NCBI GenBank assembly: GCA_009667805.1
Contig: CM019063.1
Span: forward strand, 55,722,881 to 55,786,880
Reading direction: 5' to 3'
Origin: Leptobrachium leishanense
Taxonomy: Eukaryota; Chordata; Amphibia; Anura; Megophryidae
DNA: 64,000 bases
Under the pieces are notes generated by a model. The model ran no database searches and was not told the DNA's origin. It was given only the letters and a program-made list of their open reading frames with translations. Each line of letters opens with the position of its first letter. Position 1 is the first letter of the stretch. Positions 1 to 11,588 of this stretch are shown one piece after another. Made by a program: the position numbers and the translations under genes.

Positions 1-707
1 TACACGCTTCGCGCAGCGCAATTTTTTGGAGCAGGCAAAAAAACATTAGCGCGCGCAAATTAACGCGGTAGTATGCTCCGAGTGCAGTTTTTCAGCCTTC
101 AACTTTTTACATGCTCAAATCCGACGTGCAAAAGCCGGGCGCAAATGACCGTTGCGTGCAGGAATCGGTGGGCAGACTGTTTTTTCACGGGATTCAGCCA
201 ATCAGAATTAAGAACAACCATTTTCTAACGTTAGGTTGTTGCGCCTGTCAAAGTCAATCATGCGTATATGTGCTGGAGCAAAAAAATTTTTGGGATAATT
301 AATAAATTTTATTGTTTGGGTATGTGTAGAATGTGTAACTGTACTGCGCTGTATTTTTTTTTTTCGTGCTGGTGTATTTCATTTCGGCCAGGACGATCAA
401 ATTTACAGGTACCACCTGCTTTTCAAAGACGTTCCGAAAATGCGCGCAAACTTTCGTTGCGCAAAGATTGTAATACCATCCGCGTACCAGCGCACGAACG
501 CATTTGCGCTGTCAATATTAAGTATAGGATGCGTGCAGGAACTTGCGCTCGCGCTGGGTTCGCGCAGGGTCACTCGCGTTGGACGTTAACGCGCATCGTA
601 TGCGCGAACATCGTACTACGACATTCCGCACAAATGGTTTTGTCCTCGCGCAAAAGCGCATTTGCGCGCACGCAAATGCGCTGCGCGAAGCGTGTAATAG
701 GGGCCTA
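1..707. mobile_element. TIR element (GGGCCCTATTACA family), left end outside window
   Basis: Bases 1-20 (tacacgcttcgcgcagcgca) are the exact reverse complement of 677-696, and the right end continues gtaataggggcc. The interior (187-350) is homologous to the element at 44078-47060, including cagccaatcagaattaagaa. In this copy that stretch is uninterrupted. No transposase is encoded; the small open frames are compositional. The CGCGCAAA-rich repeats are palindromic throughout. Confidence 0.75.
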
Positions 708-1119
708 AAATGTTTTATGCCTGTATACATTTTTTTTTACTTTCCATAAGTCAGGTAAAGTGTATCGCAGGAGACATTATGACATAAAAGAACATTTCTC
801 AAAGCTTTCTTTGATTGGCTTCAAATAATCCGAATATTTCAAGCATTCGAGTCCTGGTCGGTGAGCTGAACATTCGTATCTGATCGATAACTTCTAGCAG
901 CCCCCGTCTACAATAAAACGCAGAATTCTTGGAGTAATTACTGTAAAATTTGGCGAATACCAAGACTTCTACAAATATATTATATACAAACTCCTTTAAA
1001 TGTGTTTATAAAGCAATAAACTCTCTGTGACGTGAGTGTAGCAGCTCTAATGAATATCATATATTTCCTGGGACGTAATACAGAAATATATGATTGTAAC
1101 CTAATACCAGCTGATCAGT
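708..1119. other. No recognised feature
   Basis: AT-rich sequence downstream of il7r. I see no exon, repeat family or element end in it. Confidence 0.4.
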
Positions 1120-1690
1120 GTATGGGCCAAAAGGGAACTCCGTTCCCTCCAGGGGTCAAGTCTTAAAAAAAATAAGTGTGGGAACTCACAAACATTTCTG
1201 TACATTCCGGTCTCAAAGATTACTGGGAGCCGCAGGAGCTGCAGCGCTTCTTTATGCATGAGAATGCTAATCCTCTGGCAAGCACTGAGAAATTGTCATT
1301 CCCATGATTTCCCAATGTACTTAAATCCAGGAAAAACCCTTAAATATAGACAGTTTTATAAAATTGTGCCTATATTGAATGCAGCTTCCCAGTATATCTG
1401 CCAAAAGGGAACCAAGTTCCTCCTGCTAAAAGACTGAGGGAACTGCGTTCCTGCAGGACGACCCCTGGTTCCATCTAAGAAAATAGTTTAGGACTTGCGT
1501 TCCCAAGCATTCCTGCTCAACTTGACCACTGATATAGTTATATTTAAACAGTAATAGAATATTGGAGTGTAGGTCATAAGTACGAAATGCGATGGCTGAT
1601 TGGGGGGGGGCAGAAATCTTGGTGAGTTCCCACACAAGCGTTTATAAGGACTAGACCCCTGGTTAAAGGGAACATGTCAAGAAAGAAACA
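1120..1690. repeat. Inverted-repeat element
   Basis: The left part (aaagggaactccgttccctc, then aggggtcaagtctt and gtgggaactcaca) is mirrored at the right (gtgagttcccacac, ggactagacccctgg, ttaaagggaac). This is the layout of a short non-autonomous palindromic DNA element. There is no coding capacity, and the exact ends are uncertain. Confidence 0.5.
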
Positions 1691-2060
1691 TCACCTTTTA
1701 TATAATATCTCAAACAGTCATTATGTCATTGTTCATAAGGAGTTATTACCGCTGGCGTGCGCCTGTTACGTTAGGGCGCGAACCCATAGAACTTATATTA
1801 ACTGAAAACTCAGGTTTAGAGGATTTTGCACAAAACGCACATATTTCATTAGCAATAACGAGCCTGTAATCAGGGATACAGTCAGTTTTTACGCTATTTA
1901 TTGTGAAATAGATAAGGGGCATTTAAAATGTCAATGTAGGAGATGAAAGAGGACTTCTTCACCCAACATTACGACACACTAGGCACACCACCTGCGCGCA
2001 TGCCTATGGCTATTACACAAAATGCTCTGTTTTGCAGCAGGAAGATTTGAACTTCCTATA
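1691..2060. other. No recognised feature
   Basis: Unremarkable intergenic DNA. The only item is a minus-strand AATAAA at 1897-1902 that could serve il7r. Confidence 0.3.
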
Positions 2061-2064
2061 AGAG

Positions 2065-2222
2065 CGTTCTATTAATATTATTATTATTGTCATCATTTAT
2101 ATAGCGCCAACAGTTTCCGCAGCGCTTTACAATAACCAAAAGGAACGAGATACAGATAAATGGACATAGGATGAAATAAGAGGCGTAGAGGGCCCTGTTC
2201 ATAGGAGCTTACAGTCTACAGC
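2065..2222 (-). mobile_element. CR1/L2-type LINE 3' end fragment
   Basis: On the minus strand it reads agggccctc, then gtaaagcgctgcggaaac, then ttggcgctatataaat and an ATT-rich tail. The same 3' end appears at 61300-61440 and 63530-63665, where it follows the C-terminal part of a LINE reverse transcriptase frame. Confidence 0.6.
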
Positions 2223-2347
2223 TCACTTATGTCACTCAGTCCTCCCAATACGTGATTTTTTTCAGCAATGACCTATGCTAAAGAAATCATGGAAAGGCAG
2301 ATCGGGAGATCGTTTTTTTTTCTTCACAATTCAGGTTGAGTATCCCT

Positions 2348-2770
2348 AAGGCTGGGGTCAGACGAACGCAGTGCGAACGTGCGTTTAGTCGCACTTTATT
2401 ACGGCCGTGGTAGCAGCAAATGATGTCCAACGCAGGCCCACACACGATGTATGGCCGCACGCAGGTTCAGCCGCGCAACGCAAACGGCAAACAAATGCTT
2501 TTTCGCAAGAGCGTCGAACCGCTAGTACTGACGTACAGAATGCGCTGCGTCGGCATAGCGGCATGTGTGCGTGATTGGGAGACGTCAGACGCTGCTCGTG
2601 TCCGGCCATCATAACGTCCAGACACCCAAAGTTTCCTGGTTTGGATCCGTAAAAAATCACGCACGAAAATGCGCATCGTATGACTGCTGTCGCGTCTTCC
2701 ATCAAAAAGTACGTCCATGCGTTCGGACGCACTTTTTTACGCAAAAATGCGTTCGTATGACCCTAGCCTT
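2348..2770. mobile_element. Non-autonomous TIR element (GGCTGGGGTCAGACGAACGC family)
   Basis: The left end aaggctggggtcagacgaac and right end gttcgtatgaccctagcctt are inverted copies. A second copy lies in opposite orientation at 13888-14314, and diverged relatives lie at 54639-55098, 55243 onward and 62175 onward. The interior carries many short inverted repeats rich in TGCG. No transposase. Confidence 0.75.
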
Positions 2771-3081
2771 ATCCGAAATCCATATTTGTGTATGGGCCTA
2801 CACATAAAAGCATATAATGCACAACGTCTGGCTCCTAGAGGTTAAATACATTTGTCATGTCCTGACATAAGTAATATAACAACCCTACCACAATTCTGAT
2901 TGGAGTCTAGTGATGGAGTTTACGGGTCAGTATCCCTGTGCTTCAGATCCTCTAATGTCTTTCCTCATGTGACATTCATGACATGTCACCGTAATGTCAT
3001 GCCGTAGGCCACCATGATAGATATTCACATATGGTGAAGATGTTTCGGCCGGTGAAAGATGCAAGCCATGGTGGATACGAG
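2771..3081 (-). other. il7r: Probable il7r 3' untranslated region
   Basis: Sequence directly after the tail stop codon with no coding potential. On the minus strand the nearest AATAAA signals are at 2396-2401, inside a TIR element, and at 1897-1902. Which one is used, and therefore where the transcript ends, cannot be decided by reading. Confidence 0.4.
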
Positions 3082-3603
3082 CTATTTGGAAACACTAATG
3101 GGTGTCTTAAACGCAGACATGTCAATATAGGCTTCTTCCCACGGAACGGCTTTGAAGCCATTGGATGTCTGTTTAGTTGCGTTCGGCTGAACGTGGGGGT
3201 TATCCATCATAGAAGGGGACACATCTTTAATGATACTTTCTGGGGGTTTGCTCTTGTCAGTGCCATTTTGGAAAGATTGCAGGAAAACATTAGCATTATA
3301 CAAAGCCATGCTCCTCTGACCATCTGTGACAGTCATTTGATTGGAGGGATTGCTACGTTGTGTATCCAGACTCTCGCAAGAAAACACTCTGGCATTCCCA
3401 TTCGTCAGTGCACTGGCTTCACCTATAACCATTTCGTTGGCTCTTTTCGGGGTGTTATCATCGAGTTCAGGAACTGGCTGTTCTTCAGCTTCACCTGGGT
3501 ACAAAGATCCATCTCCCTCCAGCTCTTTTGCTTGAATGTCGTCCACTTTGTTAATAAACTTTTCCTCAAAGTTATAGGGGTCGAAGCTTGTTATGTTGTG
3601 ATG
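3082..3603 (-). CDS. il7r: il7r last exon: cytoplasmic tail and stop
   Basis: The acceptor (tgtcttttag before base 3603) is in phase 0 and is followed by 173 codons and a TAG at 3082-3084. The exon starts HHNITSFDPYNFEEKF and continues FINKVDDIQAKELEG. VDDIQA is a conserved stretch of the IL-7 receptor alpha tail. The end reads EEAYIDMSAFK, so a YxxM tyrosine site sits ten residues before the C-terminal part, as in the mammalian receptor where the equivalent tyrosine recruits STAT5 and PI3-kinase. The middle is low in recognisable motifs and rich in S, T, N and P, as expected for a disordered signalling tail. The length is close to that of mammalian orthologues. The exon is confidently real because the frame is intact and both conserved ends are present. 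Confidence 0.92.
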   Translation of the reverse strand, partial: HHNITSFDPYNFEEKFINKVDDIQAKELEGDGSLYPGEAEEQPVPELDDNTPKRANEMVIGEASALTNGNARVFSCESLDTQRSNPSNQMTVTDGQRSMALYNANVFLQSFQNGTDKSKPPESIIKDVSPSMMDNPHVQPNATKQTSNGFKAVPWEEAYIDMSAFKTPISVSK

Positions 3604-4345
3604 CTAAAAGACACACAGGGGGAAAAGAAAGAAAACTGTTAGACGACAATTAAAAATGAATGCATTCCTCCATTTGTATACTTTTATAAACGCAAGATTG
3701 GTGTTCCCCCTTGGGGGAAAAACAACAATTTTGTGTTAGATCTCTCTTCACCCTATTTTACTGTAAAGTAGCTACTTCCACCTTGACTGTAACAAAAAGC
3801 TCAACAAACATTACTGCTGCATTACAGCAGCCAGGCAGAGGGCAGAATACAGCGAGAGCTCTGGGGTCACTCTCTGCTGTACAGGGATAAGATTCAGTTG
3901 GTGATAATGACTGAAAATCCCTGTACAGTACAGATAAAAGGTGTTACTGTAATTTCCATACACAGGCATTATGCAGCACATACAGATATTATTATTATAT
4001 TCTGTTGGTATTCTTTGGAAGCTGCGTTGCTAATTATCTCATTATGATCACTACAAACCCCCATAAGCAGGAGATCTGACCATTTTATTATCTATCTGTA
4101 ACTCATTTACTGTATTTGACACAAATGCAATGCCTGCCTGTATGCTGGTAATGCAGACCCCTGAGATCATGTGCAAGACAAGGGACGCCACCTAGAGTTT
4201 AGAATCTTTCATACCAGCAATATTTCTGCAAAGGATAAAAGAAAACAAAAAATTAAAAATAACATTATGTGAATCTTTTAACGATCTTGGAATAGTAATC
4301 CATAGTAATGTATATTTTACCCAGTATTGCTAACTATGCAACTAT
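3604..4345. other. il7r: il7r intron, no recognised repeat
   Basis: The intron between the tail and box 1 exons. It has a polypyrimidine stretch on the minus strand before the acceptor at 3604. Nothing else recognisable. Confidence 0.4.
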
Positions 4346-5207
4346 CAGGGTTATTCAGAGAGAGACGATCTGGCCCCGAAATGTAACCGAACACTGAAAT
4401 TCAGCGTATGGCTACATTCCCTGGCCATTCGGCTATTCAGAGAGCAGGCACATACGGTGCCTGTTCGGTGCCTGTTCGAGGGCAGTGAATCCCCATAGAG
4501 AAGTAATGCTTCGTCTATTCAGAGAACAAAAACCAGCAGTGAAAAGTTGCCGAAATGCCCTGCTGTTCTGTGGTTTCATGCGGCAGATTTATTCAGGCGA
4601 GTCCCATAGGCTTCGATGTTAAAAATATTCCCGTTTTAATTCAATATCTAATAAACCGTTTATTATAAAATTCTGCAGTAAAAAGTCTCTTTATAGACTT
4701 TTTAGGATCTTTTAGGCATTTTTTTTCTACATCGAGTTTTCTTTTTTCTGTAACAGCCCTTTTTATTATCATTCATTGGATCTTATATGTAAATTCCAGA
4801 CATTTTCATTCAGTAGTTTTTTTGCAAACAGCGTTTAAATTTTTAAACTTTCAACTGTATTGTTTTTTTGCTTTTTTTTCACCTCCTTCGTCTGCGTGTC
4901 GGTTTTTTCCAGCGGCTGCTCTGCGCTGTGATCGGCAGCTAGTCGGGTTTCTCCGGCGTGTTCGGCGTGGTTAATCCAGCTGTTTTCTGCGGGTTTCGCT
5001 GAGTGTTTGTTTAGTGTTCGGTGGGTTTGCGGCGAGTATTCAGTGGCTTTGCGGCAGGTTTTCCCTGCACTACGGGGACCCTGTGGTGCTTGCTGAATAC
5101 ACTGCAGGGTCGGCGAAATAGGATCGCCGAATCGTCCCGGAGTGCAGGGAACGAAAAGTCACTGAACGTGCAGTGACTTTTCGATTCTCTTTGAATAACC
5201 CTGTTCA
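4346..5207. mobile_element. Non-autonomous TIR element (CAGGGTTATTCAGAGAG family)
   Basis: The left end cagggttattcagagagaga and right end tctctttgaataaccctg are inverted copies. The interior (4380-4600) is shared with the copy at 24268-24820, and the GC-rich part near 4990-5130 is shared in reverse with 61860-62160. No coding region. Confidence 0.72.
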
Positions 5208-5995
5208 TTTCAAATAAATGTCACGATAATATGTTTTTCAACAAAAGTGCTTGGTAGTGAAAGGGTTATTTTATGCATTAAGTTGACTTGATTTCACGTA
5301 TTCACATTATAAATAATCCTGAATGAGATACTAAAAGCAAGAACCAAAACCGATGTCTGAGTACTGAGTCCGTAGAGAGGCTGCCATAACCCATAGACGA
5401 GTAGGCGAGTACGAGTCACACCTGAGCAGAGACTCTGAGTTATCCGGCAAGTGGCCAGACTGCTGAGCTAACGGAGCAAGGGAACCATGTTTCAATTTGT
5501 GATCCGATTCCTGATCTATTGAGATTAAATATAACCAATTGTGTTTTTAGGAAACCAAGACAGACCTTAACGTTCTTCTGGCACAATTTCTCTAACGTGG
5601 ATTTGTGATCTGGAATCTCAGGCCACAGTCGGGGTTTTATTCTGCAATTGAAAACAAAGTTAAATGACGAGGTCAGGGTCACATGGATCTTATCATGATG
5701 TTTTCTATACAAAAGAAATGTTAATAATATTCATATTCATATTTTATAATCTGCTGCTCTGTGTGGAATTTAGCAATGGAATGTCCTTCCATAAATTTGG
5801 CTCAGCCAACGCGTTTTACCATTTAAGGACCCATAATCTGTCACTCGCCCAGCACTAAAGATTGTTATTTATTCTATAGTCTTTCACTTCAGACAGATAA
5901 TGAAAAAAGCAATATGCAATAAATATATATATGTAACGAATCCCCAATCCCAAGAAACCACAACAGGGCACCTTGGCAGACCGAATCCTGGTATT
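5208..5995. other. il7r: il7r intron sequence flanking the box 1 exon
   Basis: Apart from the 76-nt exon at 5566-5641 I see no element ends, tandem repeats or open frames of note. Confidence 0.4.
5566..5641 (-). CDS. il7r: il7r box 1 exon
   Basis: A 76-nt exon between the acceptor caattgcag and a gtctgt donor. One base completes the arginine codon split by the transmembrane exon, then 25 codons follow: IKPRLWPEIPDHKSTLE and LCQKNVK. The W-P-x-x-P-D-H-K core is the box 1 motif that in IL-7 receptor alpha binds the FERM domain of JAK1. The exon ends in phase 0, which fits the phase 0 start of the last exon. The donor has C at position +3 (gtctgt), a weaker than average site. Confidence 0.9.
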
Positions 5996-7077
5996 TAACC
6001 CTTTCGCTGCTGAGGCATTTCACCCCTGTGTGCTGAGCTAATTTTTGCTGGTTTCGCTCATCATGTTTAATCGCGATTTGAAGTCAGGTTTTATTATATG
6101 ACCCAGACATATTATATATCGTTCTTTCCGGCAGACTCGGCAGATTCATAATATATCATTATTATATGTATACGTCATGCCCTGCCTGAATATTATAACA
6201 AAAAATGCAATAAAATTAGAATTTTCAATAATCTACAACGTGTAAAGTGTTTTTTTTTCACATTTTACCATCCAAGCCTTTGCGGTTATATTTTCTATGG
6301 GGTGCGTTTGTTAAAATAATTAGAAATGGGGACGGTGGGAAATTATGTGATTTTTAGCAAACGCCCCAATAGAAAAAATCATTAGTGCAGCATCATTGTT
6401 CACATTATAACTGAAATGGGAACAATATTGCTGCATTAATAAAAAATAAACTGTTTTTTTAATTTCATTTTTCTTATTTTTTTAATAATTTTTCCATTAC
6501 ATTTTCACATGGTCATGTTTGCTATCATTGGAAAGGTCATGCTCTGACCGTTCCAATGATTCCAAACATTAACCCCTAGCTGCCACAGATCGGGAGATAG
6601 GGGGTTCATTGGAACCCCCTATCTCCACCATAGGTGGCAGCTAGGGGTTAACTCCCGAACTGACGTCATCGCGTCCATGCGCGATGACACCAATCGGCAG
6701 GGGGAGATCCCGGAAGCTCCAGGAGGGGACCGCGATCTGGCACCTGTTGGCGCCGAATCGCGATCCAGCCCCCAATAGGTTAAAGGCAGCCACCGCTTGG
6801 AAGGGCAGGCTGTGTAAGCCTTTTTTTGGTGCCCCAAGCAGATCGGGAGGGAGAGTGATCCAAAAGACCTCCCCCCTCCCCTTCAGGCACCTTCCCTGGA
6901 ATAGACGTTATCACGCCGGGCGCGATGACGCTATTCCTGCCGGCCGAGGTAGCGGAGGCTGGGCCGACATCAAAGATGTCAGCCCGCACCGGGAGGCTGC
7001 AGTGATCGGCCGGAATACCACTCAGCGCATCTATAGCACAGGAGAACCACTTGGCTGCCGCTGTGCCAAGTGGTTAA
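5996..7077. mobile_element. TTAA-flanked repeat, piggyBac-like and composite
   Basis: It begins TTAACCCTTTCGCTGCTGAGG; related starts occur at 23256 and 43983. A right boundary CAAGTGGTTAA ends at 7077. Inside, 6569-6651 is a near-perfect palindrome bounded by TTAA (ttaacccctagctgccac and its complement). TTAA targets are characteristic of piggyBac transposons. The outer boundary pairing is an inference; the inner palindrome is clear. Confidence 0.45.
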
Positions 7078-7261
7078 ACTTGTGTCTGGATCAACCACTG
7101 CTTCCCTATGGTATGACTTGTTTTCATTGTTCATATATCTTGATAAAGACCCATATAGTATGTTGAAACGTGAATCTTTTCAATATGATTATTCAATAAA
7201 GCTTGAAATGTTATTTAGTAGACCTACAATGGTATCAATAAACATTCTGTGAACATACATA

Positions 7262-7592
7262 AACCGGTCTATTCAGAGAAAGGTGAAACTCAGGAGAATG
7301 ACTGGAGAAGTGAAAATTCTAGGTCAAAATAGCCAAAAAAGAAAAATTCTCCCATTTATCTCACTTTCCAAATCGGCTATTTGGTCAAGATCATGGGTCA
7401 GCAACCTTGGCTCCCTGATGTTTTGGGAACTACAGTACATCTACTATGATGCTCAGTCACCCATTAGGCTGACTGAGCCACATGGAAAATGTAATTCCCA
7501 GAACATCAGGGAGCCAAGGTTGCTGACCCCTGGTCTAGATTGTTCTCTTCTACCAATTCTCTTGATTTTCACCTTTCTCTGAATAACCCTAT
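7262..7592. mobile_element. Non-autonomous TIR element with internal palindrome
   Basis: The ends ctattcagagaaaggtgaaa and ttcacctttctctgaataacc are inverted copies. The core (7393-7535) is another inverted repeat: gggtcagcaaccttggctcc with its complement ggagccaaggttgctgaccc. That motif is common in vertebrate hAT-type non-autonomous elements. A relative of the core lies near 53700-53930. It sits 42 bp from the transmembrane exon. Confidence 0.68.
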
Positions 7593-7633
7593 ATGTATAT
7601 TACTGATATACAGATTTAATTCAATTCACTCAC

Positions 7634-7727
7634 CTGCTTTTCCAAAAGATTATAATGAATATTATTAGAATTAGTAATATGAAGACGCCAATAGATAATA
7701 TAATGATCAATATTTCTTTGCCTTCAT
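7634..7727 (-). CDS. il7r: il7r transmembrane exon
   Basis: A 94-nt exon with acceptor ttggtcctag and donor gtgagtgaat. The phase is 1 in and 2 out. The encoded segment starts EGKEILIIILSIGVF and continues with a run of I, L and F to FWKSR, a single membrane-spanning helix followed by the basic stop-transfer residues typical of a type I receptor. The split codon at the 3' side joins perfectly to the box 1 exon as arginine. The exon sits at the low-coordinate end of a 24-kb intron full of mobile elements. Confidence 0.9.
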
Positions 7728-7904
7728 CTAGGACCAAGAAGAAAAAAAAATGCTTTAAAAAGGTGTCTTTTATACATTGTATGTCAGCCAGATATACTAC
7801 TGATCTAAGTGAGGTGTTTGCCTGGTTATGCACGGGCCTCAGCTCCATTACTCTTGAATATCAGTAAAGTTATCCAAACTAAAAAAATTACAGGGTTACA
7901 GTTT

Positions 7905-8530
7905 CTGCTTGTTTTTTTGATTAGGGTTACTGTTAGTGTTAGGGAAAGAGTTACAGTTAGGATCAGGGTTACAGTTTCTGCTTGTTTTCTGATTAGGGTT
8001 ACTGTAAGCATTAGGGATAGAGTTACAGTTAGGGTAAGGGTTACAGTTTCTGCATGTTTTTTGATTAGGGTTAGGGATAGAGTTACAGTTAGGGTAAGGG
8101 TTACAGTTTCTGCATGTTTTTTGATTAGGGTTAGGATAGAGTTACAGTTAGGGTAAGGGTTACAGTTTCTGCAGGTTTTCTGATTAGGGTTAGGGTTACT
8201 GTTAGGGATATAGATACAGTTAGGGTCAGGGTTATAGTTTCTGCTTGTTTTCTGATTAGGATTAGGGTTACTGTTAGGGATAAAGTTACAGTTAGGGTCA
8301 GGGTTACAGTTTCTGCATGTTTTCTGATTAGGGTTACTGTTAGTGTTAGGGATAGCATTAAAGTTAGGGTCAGGGTTGCAGTTTCTGCTTGTTTTCTGAT
8401 CAGGGTTAGTGTTAGGGCTAGAGTTACAGTTAGGGCCAGGGTTATAGTTTCTACTTGTTTTCTGATTAGGGTTAGGGTTAATGTTAGTGTTAGGGATAGA
8501 GTTACATTTACGGTTAGGGTTACAGTTTCT
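7905..8530. repeat. Telomere-like minisatellite
   Basis: About ten imperfect copies of a roughly 60-bp unit built from TTAGGG-like words: gattagggttactgttag, ggatagagttacagttag, then ggtcagggttacagtttctg and cttgttttct. Pure TTAGGG arrays are absent. The unit keeps reading frames open on both strands, which explains the V-T-L-T-rich shadow frames. A single decayed copy lies at 22758-22795. Confidence 0.85.
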
Positions 8531-8747
8531 AGAGAAAGGAAAAAAAGACAGACTTCCAGCGCTGCTTGAAATGGTGCACTAGTGCAACCACATTTTACTA
8601 GGAATACACAGATAGCAAACGTTTCGAGCACTGTGCCTGCGGAAGGGGCTAATGTCGCCAAAACGTTTGCTATCTGTTTGTTCCTAGTAAAATGTAGTGC
8701 ACCATTTCAAGCAGCGCTGGAAGTCTGTCTTTTTTTCCTTTCTCTGG
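8531..8747. repeat. Short palindrome with Penelope-like end sequence
   Basis: The left arm 8531-8622 (agagaaaggaaaaaaagacag...) is the inverse of the right arm 8658-8745. The centre has the GAAGG...AAAACG signature seen at the ends of the longer Penelope-like palindromes in this window. Confidence 0.6.
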
Positions 8748-10100
8748 AGATTTTTACCCCTTGTTTGTGGATGCACAGGGGGAGTAACTTTTCAAGCAGC
8801 AGCTGGTAATTATACATGTTTATGTATTTTTGGGTGACCTAGACACCCAACCCTGGGTTTATTTTTTTTTTATATTCAAAACTTTATTTTGAAATTACAT
8901 CAGCAATTCAATATAACAAACATGAAGAAACAGCGTATGGCGAGCCAGATACAAAATATAGAATAATAGAATAAGTCAAGCATCAAATATACCAAAAATA
9001 AGAGGTGAGGGAAATCGGGAAAGTGAAACATAAGGCAAAAAAGACTGGAGGGCATGCACAGAGGGGAGCACAAAAAAATAAAAATAGAAAAATAAAATAA
9101 TAATAGAAAAAAAAAAGGAGAAAAGGGGGGGGGACTGCCCTGGAAATTACGGCATTCCCAGTGTCCCCATAAAAATAAATAAAATAAATAAAAATAAAAA
9201 AAAGCAGGGAACCAAATGCTCCAGCACCTAGCCCTTAAACTCTACAGTCACCGCTATACGTTCGGTCAAAAGAACAGACAGAAGTTGTGGATAAAAATAC
9301 AAGCAGGAGAGGTCGGCCAATCCAGCCAAAACAGTCCACCATGAAGAGACGGCATACTGTATGTGTCAGATCAGAGAACAGTGGAATCAAGGATGTCCGC
9401 AGAATAAAATACTACAAATGTTCCCTAGGGTAGGGGGGGGGGGACAGGCCTCCGAGATCAGTCAAAAAACCACAATCAGCGCAGGGGTAGGAGACTCGAG
9501 GACAAATAAAACAGGGTAGGTATTAAGTAGGGCCCACAGCCGTCATAGAAATCATAAAAGTATAAACTCGAGTACACCTCACCGTGGATCAATGGAGTGG
9601 GGGTCTCTTGCTCCACAGCCCCAATAACCAAAAAAAATAGAAAGAACTCCAACATCCACAAAATGATTTCAAATGGATTTAATCCAACATCAAGAAAGGC
9701 AACGTTTCGACCAACTGGTCTTTGTCAAGCCTAAAACATAATGACACAACTGGGAATAAATAGCACCACAGATCAATTGAGTAATCAATAAATCATTACA
9801 GCCGGTCTGTGTGTGCCAACCCAGTAATTAAAAACAATTGTCTACATATTGATTCATCAATTATCTCATTAACCACAGTCAATTACAAAGACATTATTTA
9901 TTAACATAGATCAATTGTAGACATAGATTGCCTATGAAGGAAGAGAAGCAATTCTACAGATCTAAATGTAAAGGGAGGGAGGCACTTAATTGCTGCAACG
10001 ATCTTATTAGTCCTAATTGACCTCATGCTTAAATCTGCAACAGTGGAAGGAATTTAGATACCTATAATACTATTTTACATAAATATGTATAATTAATCAT

Positions 10101-10840
10101 TTATAGAAAAGGTGAAAAATCTGATTCTCTATTGAGGCCATGTGGCCAGAGAGTATTAAGGTGATGGATCCAATATAATTCCTTTCTCTTAAGCAATTTT
10201 TCTCTGTCCCCGCCTCTTGTCAACTTGGGTACTTCATCGATTACCTGGTAGCGTAACTGTGAGATATCGTGTCCACTACATAAAAAATGTTCAGGGACAG
10301 GAAGTTCGGTCTTTTTAGTTCTAATATCCGACCTATGTTTAATGAACCGATTTTTTACTTTTTGGGTGGTCTCACCCACATAGACCAACCCACAGGGGCA
10401 TTTTAACAAATAAACCACGTAAGTGGAATTACAGGTGAAGTATCCTTTAATTTTAGATTTTCTCCCAGAATGTGGATGGACAAAGGAATCACCACGTATT
10501 ACTGCGTTACAGCAGGAACAGTTCAAGCACGGGAAGGTTCCATTCCTTGGCTTCCCAAAGAAGGGTCTTCCACCTGTATTATGCTTGAACTCAGCCTTAA
10601 CTAATGTCTGTCGAAATGATCTCCCTTTTCTATATGACATTAGTGGGATAGTCTGAAACTCCGGAATTTTAGGATACGCATCCCTTAAAATGTACCAATA
10701 CTTACATAGGATTTTTTTCACTTGTGTTGTATGAGTCCCATATTTGGATACAAATGGAATCCTGCCATAATTCTGGCGTCTCTGAGATGTTATTTGTTGG
10801 TTGATCCTAGTACTTTCTGTTCTCAAGAGATGTCTAGAGC
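10101..10840 (-). pseudogene. Penelope-like GIY-YIG endonuclease, minus-strand arm (5'-truncated)
   Basis: The open frame runs from the palindrome centre to a stop at 10101. Order: end of the reverse transcriptase/linker (YGRIPFVSKYGTHTTQVKKI), a cysteine cluster (CLNCSCC), then KCPCGLVYVGETTQKVKNRF with IKHRSD, the GIY-YIG nuclease core in its Penelope form. It ends LWPHGLNRESDFSPFL. The reverse transcriptase motifs are missing through truncation, so it cannot be a working element. The frame technically continues across the centre into the opposite arm's antisense. Confidence 0.85.
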
Positions 10841-10851
10841 TAGAGGATATC

Positions 10852-11588
10852 CTAGACATCTCTTGAGAACAGAAAGTACTAGGATCAACCAACAAATAAC
10901 ATCTCAGAGACGCCAGAATTATGGCAGGATTCCATTTGTATCCAAATATGGGACTCATACAACACAAGTGAAAAAAATCCTATGTAAGTATTGGTACATT
11001 TTAAGGGATGCGTATCCTAAAATTCCGGAGTTTCAGACTATCCCACTAATGTCATATAGAAAAGGGAGATCATTTCGACAGACATTAGTTAAGGCTGAGT
11101 TCAAGCATAATACAGGTGGAAGACCCTTCTTTGGGAAGCCAAGGAATGGAACCTTCCCGTGCTTGAACTGTTCCTGCTGTAACGCAGTAATACGTGGTGA
11201 TTCCTTTGTCCATCCACATTCTGGGAGAAAATCTAAAATTAAAGGATACTTCACCTGTAATTCTACTTACGTGGTTTATTTGTTAAAATGCCCCTGTGGG
11301 TTGGTCTATGTGGGTGAGACCACCCAAAAAGTAAAAAATCGGTTCATTAAACATAGTTCGGATATTAGAACTAAAAAGACCGAACTTCCTGTCCCTGAAC
11401 ATTTTTTATGTAGTGGACACGATATCTCACAGTTACGCTACCAGGTAATCGATGAAGTACCCAAGTTGACAAGAGGCGGGGACAGAGAAAAATTGCTTAA
11501 GAGAAAGGAATTATATTGGATCCATCACCTTAATACTCTCTGGCCACATGGCCTCAATAGAGAATCAGATTTTTCACCTTTTCTATAA
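10852..11588 (+). pseudogene. Penelope-like GIY-YIG endonuclease, plus-strand arm (5'-truncated)
   Basis: Mirror image of the minus-strand frame, nearly identical in sequence; one visible change is HSSD for HRSD after FIK. It contains the same cysteine cluster and the KCPCGLVYVGETTQ nuclease core. The two mirror frames overlap across the palindrome centre (10722-10967), so an open frame there encodes on both strands. Confidence 0.85.

Noticed and set aside
268..749. Arginine/cysteine-rich open frames at the left edge
   Set aside because: They lie within the palindromic CGCGCAAA-rich TIR element and overlap in several frames.
7630..7848. The whole 72-residue minus-strand frame around the transmembrane segment as one exon
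   Set aside because: Only 7634-7727 lies between a good acceptor and donor and keeps phase with the neighbours; the upstream part is intron.
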